Assembly (NCBI RefSeq): GCF_038443385.1
Contig: NZ_CP151726.1
Location: forward strand, 7,564,001 to 7,628,000
Direction of reading: 5' to 3'
Source of the DNA: Stieleria varia
GTDB taxonomy: Bacteria > Planctomycetota > Planctomycetia > Pirellulales > Pirellulaceae
Length of the DNA stretch: 64,000 nt
Position numbers and translations under genes: made by a program. Positions 36,759-46,124 of this stretch are shown here, one piece after another (the first letter of the stretch is position 1; each line of letters begins with the position of its first letter). A model generated the notes under the pieces. It saw only the letters and a program-made list of their open reading frames with translations. It searched no databases and had not been told where the DNA came from.

Positions 36759-37085
36759 GTGTCAGCCGGAGCAAGCGAAGTCATTCGAATTCGTATGGAA
36801 GCGTACGATCACTCCGTGCTGGATCAAAGTGCTCAGGAGATCGTCGACACGGTCAAGCGAACTCATAGCGAAGTTCACGGACCGATCCCGTTGCCGACTC
36901 GCATTGAGCGATACACCGTGCTGTCCAGTCCGTTTGTGAACAAGAAGGCTCGTCAGCAGTACGAGATTCGGACCCACAAACGCTTGATCGACATCGTCCA
37001 GGCAACTGCGAAGACGATCGAAGCTTTGAACAAATTGAGTCTGCCTGCTGGTGTCGATATCAAAATCAAGGCATCGGCAAGGTAG
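36759..37085 (+). CDS. rpsJ: 30S ribosomal protein S10
   Basis: This 108-aa protein starts at a GTG ([20 protein letters not shown]). It contains the S10 core [32 protein letters not shown] and LIDIVQ. It is the first gene of the ribosomal cluster, as in most bacteria, 251 bp before rplC. It belongs to the small-subunit head; in other bacteria it is also NusE in antitermination complexes. Confidence 0.96.
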   Translation: MSAGASEVIRIRMEAYDHSVLDQSAQEIVDTVKRTHSEVHGPIPLPTRIERYTVLSSPFVNKKARQQYEIRTHKRLIDIVQATAKTIEALNKLSLPAGVDIKIKASAR

Positions 37086-37336
37086 TTTGCTTGCACTGCA
37101 GTTCATCGACTTGATGTCGTTGATTTGCGTGTGTGGCACTGATTTTTTTCTGTCGAGCGGGAGCGTTTCCCGCATGGCAGTGTAGTTGTACCAAGTTTCA
37201 GGTTGGTTTCCGGATGAACGGAAGCTGGCGCGAAAACGCGGAGATGCCAATTCGGGCGTAGCCGGCTGATCGCGTCAGTGTGCTTGAAATTCAACACGAA
37301 CGACGAGCGTCTCGGTGAAGCCGAGGCGGGATAGCT

Positions 37337-38023
37337 ATGTCACCATCAATTTTGGGCCGCAAAGTCGGCATGACTCAGATTTACCTGGAAGACGGAACGG
37401 TTGTTCCTGTCACCGTGGTGAAGGCTGGGCCCTGTCAAGTGTTGCAGGTTCGTACGCAGGAGCGTGACGGCTACCAGGCAGTTCAGTTGGGTTTTGAGGA
37501 CAAGCCACGTCGCCTGGCCAGTCGCAGCGAGCGAGGTCATGTCGCCAAGCTTGAGAGCAAGCGGTCTAAGAAACGCTCCGCCAGTGGTGTTGAGCTGGTT
37601 GCTAAGGCCGGGTGCGAGCCTCAGCGATACATTCGCGAGTTCCGCGGTGAGTCGGATCTGCAAGTTGGCTCGACCGTCACGGTTGACTTGTTCAATGATG
37701 TCAAGCGAGTGGATGTCACCGCGACGAGCAAGGGCCGCGGCTTCAGTGGCGTCATGAAGCGACACAATTTCTCGGGTCAGCGTGCAACGCACGGTGTCAA
37801 GAAAGTGCACCGCCACGCTGGTGGTACCGGTTGCAGTGCTTCGCCAAGCCGATTGTTCAAGGGCATTCGGATGGCCGGCCAATATGGGAATGTAAAGACC
37901 ACGACCCGCAATCTGGAGCTCGTGGGTGTCGATACCGAAGAGAATCTGATTTTGATTCGCGGTTCCGTTCCCGGCCCAAATGGTGGCTTTGTCACTGTCC
38001 GCAAAACGAACAAGGTGGGTTGA
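37337..38023 (+). CDS. rplC: 50S ribosomal protein L3
   Basis: This 228-aa protein starts MSPSILGRKVGMTQIYLEDG. The peptidyl-transferase-reaching loop reads GRGFSGVMKRHNFSGQ, then HGVKKVHRHAGGTGCSASPS and RMAGQYGN. The Gln that PrmB methylates in E. coli is not present at the corresponding GxxG region; many bacteria lack it too. It stops 5 bp before rplD, so the two are probably translationally coupled. A GAGGCGGGAT stretch lies before the ATG. Confidence 0.96.
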   Translation: MSPSILGRKVGMTQIYLEDGTVVPVTVVKAGPCQVLQVRTQERDGYQAVQLGFEDKPRRLASRSERGHVAKLESKRSKKRSASGVELVAKAGCEPQRYIREFRGESDLQVGSTVTVDLFNDVKRVDVTATSKGRGFSGVMKRHNFSGQRATHGVKKVHRHAGGTGCSASPSRLFKGIRMAGQYGNVKTTTRNLELVGVDTEENLILIRGSVPGPNGGFVTVRKTNKVG

Positions 38024-38028
38024 GGATC

Positions 38029-38676
38029 ATGGCGACATTACCAGTATTTAGCGAGACCGGCGAAGAAGTCGGGACCTACGAAATCGATACCGACGCAATC
38101 GTCGATCGAGTGAGCAAACAGTTGCTGCATGACGCAGTGGTGATGTACCAGGCTAACATGCGAATGGGCACGCACTACGCACGTACGCGTAGCGAAGTCA
38201 GCGGAACCAACAAGAAATTGTATCGCCAAAAAGGTACCGGTCACGCACGTGCCGGTGGTAAGCGATCGGTCGTCCGTCGTGGCGGTGGTGTTGCCAAGAC
38301 GATTAAGCCTCGTGACTACAGCTATCGGTTGCCCAAAAAGGCGTTGCGTCAAGCGACGAAGATGGCGATTCGTTCGCGAATCGATGATGGCGAACTGATG
38401 GTAATTGACACTTTGGCGTTCGATACGCCAAAGACGTCCCGCATGGCTTCGGTCCTGAAGGCTCTTGGGCTGGAAGGCACGACCACGTTGGTTGCCGTGG
38501 CCGACCAAGACCCGGCAGTATTCAAAAGCGGGCGAAATATCCCTGGAGTGGATGTCCAGCCTGTTCGGCAGCTCAACGCATTGTCGGTGTTAAAGCCCAA
38601 TCGTGTGTTGGTAACCAAGGGTGCGTTGGACAAGATCAAGGACGGATCGTTCGCGGCAAACGGCGCGGAAGCCTGA
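38029..38676 (+). CDS. rplD: 50S ribosomal protein L4
   Basis: The ATG at 38029 follows TTGAGGATC and gives 215 aa (MATLPVFSETGEEVGTYEID). L4 features include the tunnel loop GTNKKLYRQKGTGHARAGGK and SVVRRGGGVAKTIKPRDY, and the C-terminal NALSVLKPNRVLVTKGAL. It lines the exit tunnel. In E. coli it also represses this operon, but no matching leader structure was identified here. Confidence 0.95.
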   Translation: MATLPVFSETGEEVGTYEIDTDAIVDRVSKQLLHDAVVMYQANMRMGTHYARTRSEVSGTNKKLYRQKGTGHARAGGKRSVVRRGGGVAKTIKPRDYSYRLPKKALRQATKMAIRSRIDDGELMVIDTLAFDTPKTSRMASVLKALGLEGTTTLVAVADQDPAVFKSGRNIPGVDVQPVRQLNALSVLKPNRVLVTKGALDKIKDGSFAANGAEA

Positions 38677-38764
38677 TTGGCACCGGAGCTGAGTCAGAAC
38701 CAAGCCGAGTCAGAACCGAGCCGAAGCAAACAGACGCTGAGTATCAAAAAGACAGAACGAAACC

Positions 38765-39088
38765 ATGGCACACATCCAGCCTCCCAAGAAACCCGAAACG
38801 AAAATCCAGTTGGAGCCGCATCAAGTATTGTTGCGCCCGCTGGTGACCGAAAAGGGTGTGCACCGAGCGACTCGGCATAACCAGTACGCGTTCGAGGTTC
38901 ATCGCGACGCGACCAAAGATGAAATCAAAGCTGCAGTAGAAGAGTTGTTTAGCGTCAAGGTCGCAAAGGTCCGGACGCAGAATCGTAAAGGAAAGTTTCG
39001 TCGTTATCGTTTCCGCATCGGACGCACGTCGGATTGGAAGCGGGCGATTGTCCAGCTTCAGTCCGATCACCGTATTGACTTCTTCTAA
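38765..39088 (+). CDS. rplW: 50S ribosomal protein L23
   Basis: This 107-aa protein has the L23 pattern: EPHQVLLRPLVTEKGVHRAT, YAFEVHRDATKDEIKAAVEE and KVAKVRTQNRKGKFRRYRFR. L23 sits at the exit-tunnel rim and is the docking site for trigger factor, whose gene lies about 4 kb upstream on the other strand. A lead of about 16 residues precedes the conserved core. It is 88 bp after rplD. Confidence 0.95.
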   Translation: MAHIQPPKKPETKIQLEPHQVLLRPLVTEKGVHRATRHNQYAFEVHRDATKDEIKAAVEELFSVKVAKVRTQNRKGKFRRYRFRIGRTSDWKRAIVQLQSDHRIDFF

Positions 39089-39198
39089 GCCGATCCGCTG
39101 TGAAGAAAACGGCTGGGCTAAAAATGGCTCAGTAAACATGGCTCACCAGGCCGCGATCATACGCAACGCAAACACGCACTGACAATTAGCAGACGATT

Positions 39199-40059
39199 AT
39201 GGGTATTCGAATTTACAAGCCGACCAGCGCCGGACGCAGAAATGCATCCGTTAGCGATTTCGCTGAGCTGACGCCAGGCTACGACGTCGAAAAGTCGCTG
39301 TTGCGTCCCAAACGCAAGACTGGCGGCCGGAACAATCAAGGGAAGATCACCGCGCGGCACCGCGGCGGCGGTCACAAGCAGATGTACCGCGTGATGGATT
39401 TCCGTCGCGTCAAAGATGGGGTGCAGGCCACGGTCGATTCGATCCAGTACGACCCCAATCGCTCGGCTCGCATCGCATTGTTGAAGTATGCGGACGGCAC
39501 CAAGAGCTATGTCGTTGCCCCGATGGGCGTCAAGGCAGGCGACAAACTGATGAACGGTCCGGATGCACCTCCGACCGTCGGTAACTGCTTGCCAATGAAA
39601 AACATCCCGTTGGGCACAGAAGTGTGCTGCATCGAAATGCGAATCGGTGGAGGAGCTGTGCTGTGTCGTTCAGCCGGAACGCGTGCGACATTGATGGCAC
39701 GCGAAGCCGATTGGGCTCAGTTGCAGTTGCCCAGCGGCGAAGTCCGCCGAGTTCCGAGTGTCTGCCGGGCAACGGTTGGCCAAGTCGGAAACAGTGAACA
39801 CATGAACGTTCGCCTGGGTAAAGCCGGGCGGGCAAGATGGTTGGGTCGCCGTCCACATGTTCGTGGTACCGCGATGAACCCGATCGACCACCCGCACGGT
39901 GGTGGTGAGGGTCGGACCAAGGGCGGTCGTCACCCGGTCAGCCCGCAGGGCAAGAGCGCCAAGGGTGGAGCGACACGCCAGAAGCGAAAACCAAGCAACA
40001 GCTCGATCGTTCGCCGCCGCAAGAGCAAGCGGTACGGTCAACTGAAGCTGCACAAGTAA
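39199..40059 (+). CDS. rplB: 50S ribosomal protein L2
   Basis: This 286-aa protein starts [20 protein letters not shown]. It shows the L2 core [19 protein letters not shown] and the essential [20 protein letters not shown] near residue 225, with the conserved His near the peptidyl-transferase centre. The C-terminus is basic ([15 protein letters not shown]). The length is slightly above the E. coli protein (273). Confidence 0.97.
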   Translation: MGIRIYKPTSAGRRNASVSDFAELTPGYDVEKSLLRPKRKTGGRNNQGKITARHRGGGHKQMYRVMDFRRVKDGVQATVDSIQYDPNRSARIALLKYADGTKSYVVAPMGVKAGDKLMNGPDAPPTVGNCLPMKNIPLGTEVCCIEMRIGGGAVLCRSAGTRATLMAREADWAQLQLPSGEVRRVPSVCRATVGQVGNSEHMNVRLGKAGRARWLGRRPHVRGTAMNPIDHPHGGGEGRTKGGRHPVSPQGKSAKGGATRQKRKPSNSSIVRRRKSKRYGQLKLHK

Positions 40060-40105
40060 CCAAGAAACACACAAAACCCTCCGTCCGAAGCGGTAGCTGA
40101 GCGAT

Positions 40106-40372
40106 ATGAGCCGAAGTAGCAAGAAGGGACCTTACGTCGACCCGAAGTTGTTTTTCAAAGTGCAAAAACAAGCCGAGTCGGGTAAGCCAGAGCCGATCAA
40201 AACCTGGGCACGTGCTTGCACCATTGTTCCCGAGTTCGTGAACCTGACGTTCATGGTGCACGACGGACGCAAGCACGTTCCGGTGAAGGTCACCGAGGAC
40301 ATGGTCGGCCACAAGCTGGGTGAATTTGCTCCGACGCGGACGTTCAAGGGCCACGGCGGCAAGAAGAAGTAG
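40106..40372 (+). CDS. rpsS: 30S ribosomal protein S19
   Basis: This 88-aa protein starts [20 protein letters not shown] and has [39 protein letters not shown] and the end [10 protein letters not shown]. It is in the small-subunit head and contacts the tRNA decoding region with S13. It lies 46 bp after rplB. Confidence 0.97.
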   Translation: MSRSSKKGPYVDPKLFFKVQKQAESGKPEPIKTWARACTIVPEFVNLTFMVHDGRKHVPVKVTEDMVGHKLGEFAPTRTFKGHGGKKK

Positions 40373-40424
40373 TAACGGCGTAAGTTAGAAGTCCGGCGCG
40401 ACGCTAAAACGACAGAGAAACAAA

Positions 40425-40784
40425 ATGGCACAATTCACCGCACGATATAAAGGGGCTCACATCAGCGCACGTAAAGTGCGTCTGCTGGCGAACCTGGTTC
40501 GCGGAATGTATGCGGACGAAGCTTTGGACGCGTTGAAGTATCAGCCCCAGCGTGGCGCTCGGATGCTGGAAAAAGTCATCCAAAGTGCAGTCGGAAATGC
40601 TCAGGACCCCGATCAAAATGAAGGCGTCTCGCGCCGAGCCGAAGAACTGGTGTTGACGGACGTTCGCATCGACGGCGGGCCGATGTTCAAGCGGATGCGT
40701 CCTCGCTCACGCGGAAGCGCATTCATGATCAAGAAACGCAGCAGCCACATCACGGTGGGGCTGACGCCGATCGAAGAGATCTAA
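40425..40784 (+). CDS. rplV: 50S ribosomal protein L22
   Basis: This 119-aa protein starts MAQFTARYKGAHISARKVRL. It has the L22 pattern: a compact core and an extended hairpin reaching into the exit tunnel (RIDGGPMFKRMRPRSRGSAF, then RSSHITVGL). It lies 52 bp after rpsS. The 138-bp gap to rpsC holds a short direct repeat (atgtcgccaagaggc, twice at about 40794-40823). Confidence 0.96.
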   Translation: MAQFTARYKGAHISARKVRLLANLVRGMYADEALDALKYQPQRGARMLEKVIQSAVGNAQDPDQNEGVSRRAEELVLTDVRIDGGPMFKRMRPRSRGSAFMIKKRSSHITVGLTPIEEI

Positions 40785-40922
40785 CGAAGAGACATGTCGC
40801 CAAGAGGCATGTCGCCAAGAGGCATAGTGCGACCCGATCCAGTCGCACGGAACGCTGGCAGCACAACGAATCAGCAGCGCAACAAACCACTGTTTAAAAC
40901 AAAAAAGCGAGAGTCCTGAGCA

Positions 40923-41633
40923 ATGGGCCAAAAAGTAAATCCGATCGCATTTCGAACCGGCGTCACCCGTGGCTGGACGAGCCGTTGGTACGCGTCGAAG
41001 CAGGATTTTGCGGACCTGTTGGTCGAAGATCGCAAGCTGCGAAACTTCATCACCAACCACCCGAAAAAGACACAGTACAAAAGTGCCGGAATCGACCGGA
41101 TCGAGATCGAGCGTACCCGCGACGAAGTTCGCGTCATGATGTATGTCGCTCGCCCCGGTTTGATCATTGGCAAGAAGGGACAAGAGATCGAGATTCTGCA
41201 AGCAGAATTGCAGAACTTGATCGGACGACGGATCAACTTGAAGGTCGAGGAAGTCGGCCGGCCTGAGTTGCAGGCTCAGTTGGTCGCAGAAGACATCGGA
41301 CAGCAGTTGCAAAAACGATCGAGTTTTCGTCGGACGATGAAACGATCGTTGGAGCAGACGATGGACGCCGGAGCCAAAGGGATCAAGATCCAGTTGGCCG
41401 GGCGATTGGGCGGTGCCGAAATGGCTCGCCGCGAAAAACAAAGCATGGGCTCGATTCCATTGAGCACGTTGCAAGCGAAGATTGATTACGGAAGGACCGA
41501 AGCGATGACGCCACAGGGGCACATCGGGATTCAGGTCTGGATAAACCAAGGTACTTACGGAGACGACGCCGATGGCTCTGATGCCCAAACGGGTCAAGCA
41601 TCGAAAAAGCCAAAGAGGGCGCATAAAAGGTAG
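40923..41633 (+). CDS. rpsC: 30S ribosomal protein S3
   Basis: This 236-aa protein starts MGQKVNPIAFRTGVTRGWTS. The KH domain shows ARPGLIIGKKGQEIEILQAE with the GxxG loop. The C-terminal domain has RRTMKRSLEQTMDAGAKGIK, QLAGRLGGAEMARRE and PQGHIGIQVWI. The basic tail (QASKKPKRAHKR) is encoded in DNA that also encodes the start of rplP: the genes overlap by 62 bp. S3 helps form the mRNA entry channel. Confidence 0.96.
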   Translation: MGQKVNPIAFRTGVTRGWTSRWYASKQDFADLLVEDRKLRNFITNHPKKTQYKSAGIDRIEIERTRDEVRVMMYVARPGLIIGKKGQEIEILQAELQNLIGRRINLKVEEVGRPELQAQLVAEDIGQQLQKRSSFRRTMKRSLEQTMDAGAKGIKIQLAGRLGGAEMARREKQSMGSIPLSTLQAKIDYGRTEAMTPQGHIGIQVWINQGTYGDDADGSDAQTGQASKKPKRAHKR

Positions 41634-41988
41634 TGCGACTCGAGGCAACACGGTCGTCTTTGGCGATTTTGGCATCCAGTCCCTAGATGCGGGATGGATC
41701 AAAGCCACGACGATCGAAGCAGGACGGATTGCGGCTCAGCAATACGTTCGCGGTGAAGGCAAGCTGTACATTCGAATCTTTCCCGACAAGTCGGTGACCA
41801 GCACCCCGCTGGAAACACGGATGGGTAAAGGTAAGGGTGAGCCTGACTTCTGGGCCGCGGTCGTTAAGCCAGGAACGATCCTGTACGAACTCGGTGGTGT
41901 GACGGAACAACAAGCAAAGGTTTGTTTTGCCCGATTGGCAAGCAAGCTGCCGGTGAAGGTGCGTTTCGTGCATCGCCGGACCATGTGA
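41572..41988 (+). CDS. rplP: 50S ribosomal protein L16
   Basis: This 138-aa protein starts MALMPKRVKHRKSQRGRIKG at 41572; MPKRVKHRKSQRG at 41581 is the alternative. The core reads FGDFGIQSLDAGWIKATTIE, RIAAQQYVRGEGKLYIRIFP, then TRMGKGKGEPDFW and the end KVRFVHRRTM. It overlaps the end of rpsC by 62 bp (53 bp with the second Met), much longer than the usual few bases. L16 helps position tRNA in the A site. Confidence 0.95.
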   Translation: MALMPKRVKHRKSQRGRIKGSATRGNTVVFGDFGIQSLDAGWIKATTIEAGRIAAQQYVRGEGKLYIRIFPDKSVTSTPLETRMGKGKGEPDFWAAVVKPGTILYELGGVTEQQAKVCFARLASKLPVKVRFVHRRTM

Positions 41989-42132
41989 GTTGTGTCGTCG
42001 ACACACACAAACCATCGTCAGTGACCCACCCGGTCGCTGACGCTCGACAAACTAGACAACGTCAGACAAATCAAACGATCGATCCTCCGATCGATCAATC
42101 ACCCAGCGATCAATCGTCAGCAAGGTCCCACC

Positions 42133-42339
42133 ATGACCACCAATGCCGAACTGAGAGAAATGAGCGACGAGCAGTTGCAAGCGACCGCCAATGAAGCGGC
42201 GCAGACACTGTTTCGTTTGCGGTTTCAATCACAATCTGAGCGTTTGAACACGCCCAGTGATATCCGTAAAAACCGTCGACTCATCGCGAGGATCAAAACG
42301 ATCCAAAGCGAACGAGTCCACGCGGCCGCCACCAAGTAG
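42133..42339 (+). CDS. rpmC: 50S ribosomal protein L29
   Basis: This 68-aa protein (MTTNAELREMSDEQLQATAN) has the L29 two-helix pattern ending RKNRRLIARIKTIQSER. It lies 144 bp after rplP; that gap holds repeats of the CGATCGATC type (about 42078-42115) just before the gene. Confidence 0.93.
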   Translation: MTTNAELREMSDEQLQATANEAAQTLFRLRFQSQSERLNTPSDIRKNRRLIARIKTIQSERVHAAATK

Positions 42340-42358
42340 TTAGCAGAAGCGAACGAGC

Positions 42359-42700
42359 ATGCCAAAACGTGTTGTTTCAGGGATCGTGACCAGCGACAAG
42401 ATGGATAAAACCCGTCGTGTCGAAATCAACCGCTCGGTCAAGCACCCGAAGTACAAGAAATACGTCAAACGCCGCACCGTCTGTCACGTCCATGACGAGA
42501 ACAATGAGTCCGGCACAGGCGATTTGGTTGAGATCATCGAGTCGCAACCGTTGAGCAAGCTGAAGCGTTGGAGCCTCGTTCGAGTGATCGAAAAGAGCAC
42601 CGCCGTGGACGTCGCCGCTCTGCGTGCTGCTCGCAAGGTCGCCGAAGAAGCAGAAGCCGCGGGTGTCGGTGTGACACAGTCGGAAGAGTCGGACTCCTAA
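42359..42700 (+). CDS. rpsQ: 30S ribosomal protein S17
   Basis: This 113-aa protein has the S17 OB-fold signature: [40 protein letters not shown] and [20 protein letters not shown]. It is longer than the usual 80-90 because of an Ala/Glu-rich C-terminal tail (about residues 82-113). It starts 19 bp after rpmC. S17 binds 16S rRNA early in assembly. Confidence 0.95.
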   Translation: MPKRVVSGIVTSDKMDKTRRVEINRSVKHPKYKKYVKRRTVCHVHDENNESGTGDLVEIIESQPLSKLKRWSLVRVIEKSTAVDVAALRAARKVAEEAEAAGVGVTQSEESDS

Positions 42701-42733
42701 CAGTTACCCGCAAGCCTTTACCAGTCAACAGTC

Positions 42734-43102
42734 ATGATCCAACAAGAATCCCGTCTGGACGTTGCCGACAACACCGGTGCTCGAGAAGTGATGTGCATCA
42801 AGGTGCTCGGCGGTAGCCGTCGGCGTTTTGCCGGCCTGGGTGACATCATCGTGTGCAGCGTCAAAAGCGTGATCCCCGGCAGCGATATCAAAAAGAAAGC
42901 CATCGTGCGTGCGGTCATCGTTCGCACCAAGCAACCCACACGTCGGCCCGACGGCAGCTACATCAAGTTTGACAGCAACGCCGTCGTCATCATCGACAAA
43001 GACAAATCACCACGAGGCACTCGAATTTTCGGTGCCGTCGCTCGCGAGTTGCGAGACAACAGTTTCATGAAGATCGTCAGCTTGGCAAACGAAGTCGTCT
43101 GA
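42734..43102 (+). CDS. rplN: 50S ribosomal protein L14
   Basis: This 122-aa protein has the standard length and start [20 protein letters not shown]. Further motifs are [19 protein letters not shown], then VVRT-like [15 protein letters not shown] and the end [14 protein letters not shown] with [11 protein letters not shown]. It sits at a subunit bridge. Confidence 0.97.
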   Translation: MIQQESRLDVADNTGAREVMCIKVLGGSRRRFAGLGDIIVCSVKSVIPGSDIKKKAIVRAVIVRTKQPTRRPDGSYIKFDSNAVVIIDKDKSPRGTRIFGAVARELRDNSFMKIVSLANEVV

Positions 43103-43226
43103 TCACGAAGTTGTCTGATTGCGAGCCCCAGTCGACATTCGACACTCGCCAGCGGACTCTCGCAGTCGACCGCCAAACCACGTTCACTACCCTCCCATAC
43201 ATTCCTAAGACAAAGCGTTCAGAGCC

Positions 43227-43574
43227 ATGCTCCTCCGCGTCAACGACGAAGTCATCGTGATTGCCGGTGCCAGTAAAGGCCACCGAGGCAAAGTGCTGAA
43301 GATCGACCGCAAGAAGAACAAAGTGGTCGTCGAAGGTGCCGCGTTGGTCAAGAAGCACGTGCGTCGAAGCCAAAAGAATCCGCAAGGCGGACGTTTGAGC
43401 AAAGAGATGCCGATCAGCGCCAGCAATGTGATGTTGATCGATCCCAAGACCAACCAGCCCACCCGCGTCGGTGCTCGGTACTTGGCCGATGGCAGCAAAG
43501 AACGTTTTGCTAAGAAGACCGGCAACAGCTTGGGCACCATTGCTCCGGCACGCGAAACGTACGCACAGAAGTAA
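43227..43574 (+). CDS. rplX: 50S ribosomal protein L24
   Basis: This 115-aa protein has an N-terminal KOW motif (NDEVIVIAGASKGHRGKVLK), then VVEGAALVKKHVRRSQKNPQ and NVMLIDPKTNQPTRVGARYL. It is an assembly initiator protein of the large subunit. It lies 124 bp after rplN. Confidence 0.95.
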   Translation: MLLRVNDEVIVIAGASKGHRGKVLKIDRKKNKVVVEGAALVKKHVRRSQKNPQGGRLSKEMPISASNVMLIDPKTNQPTRVGARYLADGSKERFAKKTGNSLGTIAPARETYAQK

Positions 43575-43593
43575 TTAACGCAGCAGATTCGCA

Positions 43594-44166
43594 ATGACCA
43601 ACAAACCAAGACTTCAAGTGGCCTACGAGGATACCATTCGCAAAGCGATGGTGGAAAAGTACGGCTATACCAATCCGCATCAAGTCCCGGCGTTGACCAA
43701 GATCACGCTCAACATGGGTGTGGGGGCTGCGATCGGTGACAAAAAGATCCTGGATCTCGCCTACGACGCGATGACCCAGATCGCAGGTCAAAAGCCGGTC
43801 TACACGCTGGCTCGCAAGTCCATCGCAGGTTTCCGTCTGCGTGAAGGCATGCCGATCGGCTGCATGGTGACTCTGCGTCGCCAGCACATGTACGAATTCC
43901 TCGATCGTTTGGTGGCGGTCGTCCTTCCCCGAGTACGTGACTTTCGCGGTATCAGCCGCAAAGCGTTCGACGGGAACGGTAATTACACCATGGGATTGAC
44001 CGAGCAGTTGGTTTTCCCGGAACTGAACCCCGACAAGTTCACTCGCCCTCAGGGCATGAACATCACGGTGGTCACGACGGCGAAGAGCAACGACGAAGCT
44101 CGTGATTTGTTGGAGATGTTTGGCATGCCCTTCAAACAACTCCCCAAGAAAGAGAATGCCGCCTGA
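43594..44166 (+). CDS. rplE: 50S ribosomal protein L5
   Basis: This 190-aa protein has the L5 pattern: [80 protein letters not shown] and [20 protein letters not shown]. It binds 5S rRNA and is 19 bp after rplX. A 364-codon frame on the opposite strand is a shadow. Confidence 0.96.
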   Translation: MTNKPRLQVAYEDTIRKAMVEKYGYTNPHQVPALTKITLNMGVGAAIGDKKILDLAYDAMTQIAGQKPVYTLARKSIAGFRLREGMPIGCMVTLRRQHMYEFLDRLVAVVLPRVRDFRGISRKAFDGNGNYTMGLTEQLVFPELNPDKFTRPQGMNITVVTTAKSNDEARDLLEMFGMPFKQLPKKENAA

Positions 44167-44259
44167 TCGGTCAGGCAGCAACATTTTGGTCGATTCACTT
44201 GGTAGTGGGTCGAATGGAACGCAGTCCTTAGAAACGTTTTTGAAACCTAAAGGCAGTCC

Positions 44260-44445
44260 GTGGCAAGTAAATCGAAAATCGCCAAGGCAAACCGGAAGCC
44301 GAAGTTTAGCAGTCGTCAGGAGAACCGTTGCAAGTTCTGCGGACGTCCGCGATCGGTGTATCGCAAATTTGGCCTTTGCCGAATCTGTTTCCGTCAAAAC
44401 GCGGACTTGGGGTTGATCCCCGGTGTCCGTAAGGCCAGTTGGTGA
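44260..44445 (+). CDS. rpsN: 30S ribosomal protein S14 (zinc-binding form)
   Basis: This 61-aa protein starts at a GTG ([20 protein letters not shown]). Two CxxC pairs (RCKFCGRPR and LCRICFRQ) form the zinc ribbon of the short C+ type of S14, and it ends [11 protein letters not shown]. Use of the zinc form may make it sensitive to zinc supply; no zinc-free paralogue is in the window. Confidence 0.95.
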   Translation: MASKSKIAKANRKPKFSSRQENRCKFCGRPRSVYRKFGLCRICFRQNADLGLIPGVRKASW

Positions 44446-44470
44446 ACACACGCAGCGGAACTTATTAGCC

Positions 44471-44866
44471 ATGATGACAGACCCCATTGCCGACATGCTC
44501 ACCCGCATCCGTAACGCCGTTCGCGTCGAGCGAACGTTCGTGGATGTCCCCGCCAGCCGCGTCAAGCGAGGAATCGCCGACGTGCTCAAACGCGAGGGAT
44601 TCATTTGGGATTGGCAGGAAGTAGAGGCCGAACCGGTCGCTCACCTTCGTTTGGAACTTAAATACGGTTCCAACGGTGAACGCGTGATCCAAACGATCCG
44701 CCGAATGAGCAAACCCGGACGTCGGTTGTATACCCGATCAAAAGAATTGAAGCCGGTCCTGGGTGGACTGGGCATTAGCATCATCAGCTCCAGCAAAGGC
44801 GTGATCAGCGACCGCGAGGCGCGACGCGACAATGTTGGTGGTGAAGTTTTGTGCGAGGTCTCCTGA
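44471..44866 (+). CDS. rpsH: 30S ribosomal protein S8
   Basis: The ATG at 44471 gives 131 aa (MMTDPIADMLTRIRNAVRVE). The C-terminal half carries RMSKPGRRLYTRSKELKPVL, then GLGISIISSSKGVISDREAR and the end GGEVLCEVS, all typical of S8. In E. coli S8 represses this operon by binding mRNA near rplE; no such site was identified here. Confidence 0.96.
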   Translation: MMTDPIADMLTRIRNAVRVERTFVDVPASRVKRGIADVLKREGFIWDWQEVEAEPVAHLRLELKYGSNGERVIQTIRRMSKPGRRLYTRSKELKPVLGGLGISIISSSKGVISDREARRDNVGGEVLCEVS

Positions 44867-44970
44867 TCGAGTCTCACTGCCACCTCGTTGAGGTGGCCCG
44901 AGCCGATTTGGAAACGCTTCGCCGCGACGACAAACAACAGCAGATTGAATTCAATCGTAAGTGAACTGAT

Positions 44971-45510
44971 ATGAGCCGAGTTGGAAAAAAACCGATTCCG
45001 ATCCCCAGCGGTGTGACCGTCAGCGTCAACGATCGCTTGGTCGTCGTCGAAGGCAGCAAGGGCAAGCTGGATTACCAGCATCGCCCCGAAGTAACGGTCG
45101 CTGTGGAAGACGGTCAAGTCGTCGTCGCCCGTGGTGGGGACGATCGAACGCGACGTGAAGTCCATGGACTGACTCGCGCACTGATCGCTAACATGATCGA
45201 AGGCGTGACCAACGGTTACGAACGCAAACTGGAAATCGTCGGTGTGGGTTATCTGGCAGCCATCGCCGGTGACACCCTGCAGCTGCGTGTCGGCTTTGCG
45301 AACGAACTGCACCAAAAAATTCCGACCGGTTTGACCGTCACCTGCCCCGACCAAACCCACGTGGTGGTTCAAGGCTGTGACAAGCAACTGGTCACTCAGT
45401 TCGCTGCGGAAGTCCGCTCGCTGAGAAAGCCTGAGCCGTACAAGGGCAAGGGAATTCGCTACCAAGGCGAACAGATCAAGCTGAAGGCTGGTAAGGCCGC
45501 GTCGAAATAA
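44971..45510 (+). CDS. rplF: 50S ribosomal protein L6
   Basis: This 179-aa protein has the standard length. It starts MSRVGKKPIPIPSGVTVSVN, followed by the duplicated fold, and the C-terminal signature RKPEPYKGKGIRYQGEQIKL near residue 152. It lies at the base of the L7/L12 stalk near the factor-binding site. Confidence 0.97.
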   Translation: MSRVGKKPIPIPSGVTVSVNDRLVVVEGSKGKLDYQHRPEVTVAVEDGQVVVARGGDDRTRREVHGLTRALIANMIEGVTNGYERKLEIVGVGYLAAIAGDTLQLRVGFANELHQKIPTGLTVTCPDQTHVVVQGCDKQLVTQFAAEVRSLRKPEPYKGKGIRYQGEQIKLKAGKAASK

Positions 45511-45641
45511 TACGATTTACTCGCCTCCGCGGGTGATTTCACAAGCTGCAATACAATTGGCGTCCGCAGAGAGTCGTTTTCTTCGGATCGCACACCACAA
45601 CCCTTTATCCATGGGCCGGTCCAAATCCGATCGGCAAAAAA

Positions 45642-46010
45642 ATGGACAAGAACAAGAAACTACAGAAACAGCGCAAGCGACGGAGCAATCACGTTCGCAA
45701 TTCGCTCAAAGGCACCGATGGGCACCCACGCCTATGTGTCCAGCGGTCGCTGAAACATTTTGCCGCTCAGTTGGTCGACGACAGCAAAGGCCACACCGTG
45801 GTCAGTGCCAGCACGCACAGCAAAGACGTCAAGTCGGCCGTCAGTCAAGGCGGAAACTGTGATGCCGCCGCTGCCGTCGGCAAAGCGATCGCAGAGAAAG
45901 CGATCGCAGCCGGAATCACGCAAGTGAAGATGGACCGCGGACACAATCGCTACCACGGACGAGTCAAAGCGTTCGCAGATGCGGCTCGTGAAGCCGGTTT
46001 GCAGTTTTGA
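45642..46010 (+). CDS. rplR: 50S ribosomal protein L18
   Basis: This 122-aa protein has a basic start (MDKNKKLQKQRKRRSNHVRN), then GTDGHPRLCVQRSLKHFAAQ, VGKAIAEKAIAAGITQVKMD and the end RVKAFADAAREAGLQF. It binds 5S rRNA with L5. The 131-bp gap before it holds no gene. Confidence 0.96.
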   Translation: MDKNKKLQKQRKRRSNHVRNSLKGTDGHPRLCVQRSLKHFAAQLVDDSKGHTVVSASTHSKDVKSAVSQGGNCDAAAAVGKAIAEKAIAAGITQVKMDRGHNRYHGRVKAFADAAREAGLQF

Positions 46011-46124
46011 TGATCAGACAAGACAGAGACTCACTCAACGCCCATTTCGAGGGTTGGTACCATTAGTAACGCAAGAGATTCAAATCAACGCCGCAAACGT
46101 GACAGCAAGCCAAAGGAAGAGGGC

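Noticed and set aside
40707..41708. Minus-strand frame of 333 codons
   Set aside because: It is antisense to rplV, rpsC and rplP, which are certain.
43510..44604. Minus-strand frame of 364 codons
   Set aside because: It is antisense to rplX, rplE, rpsN and rpsH; a shadow of GC-rich codon bias.
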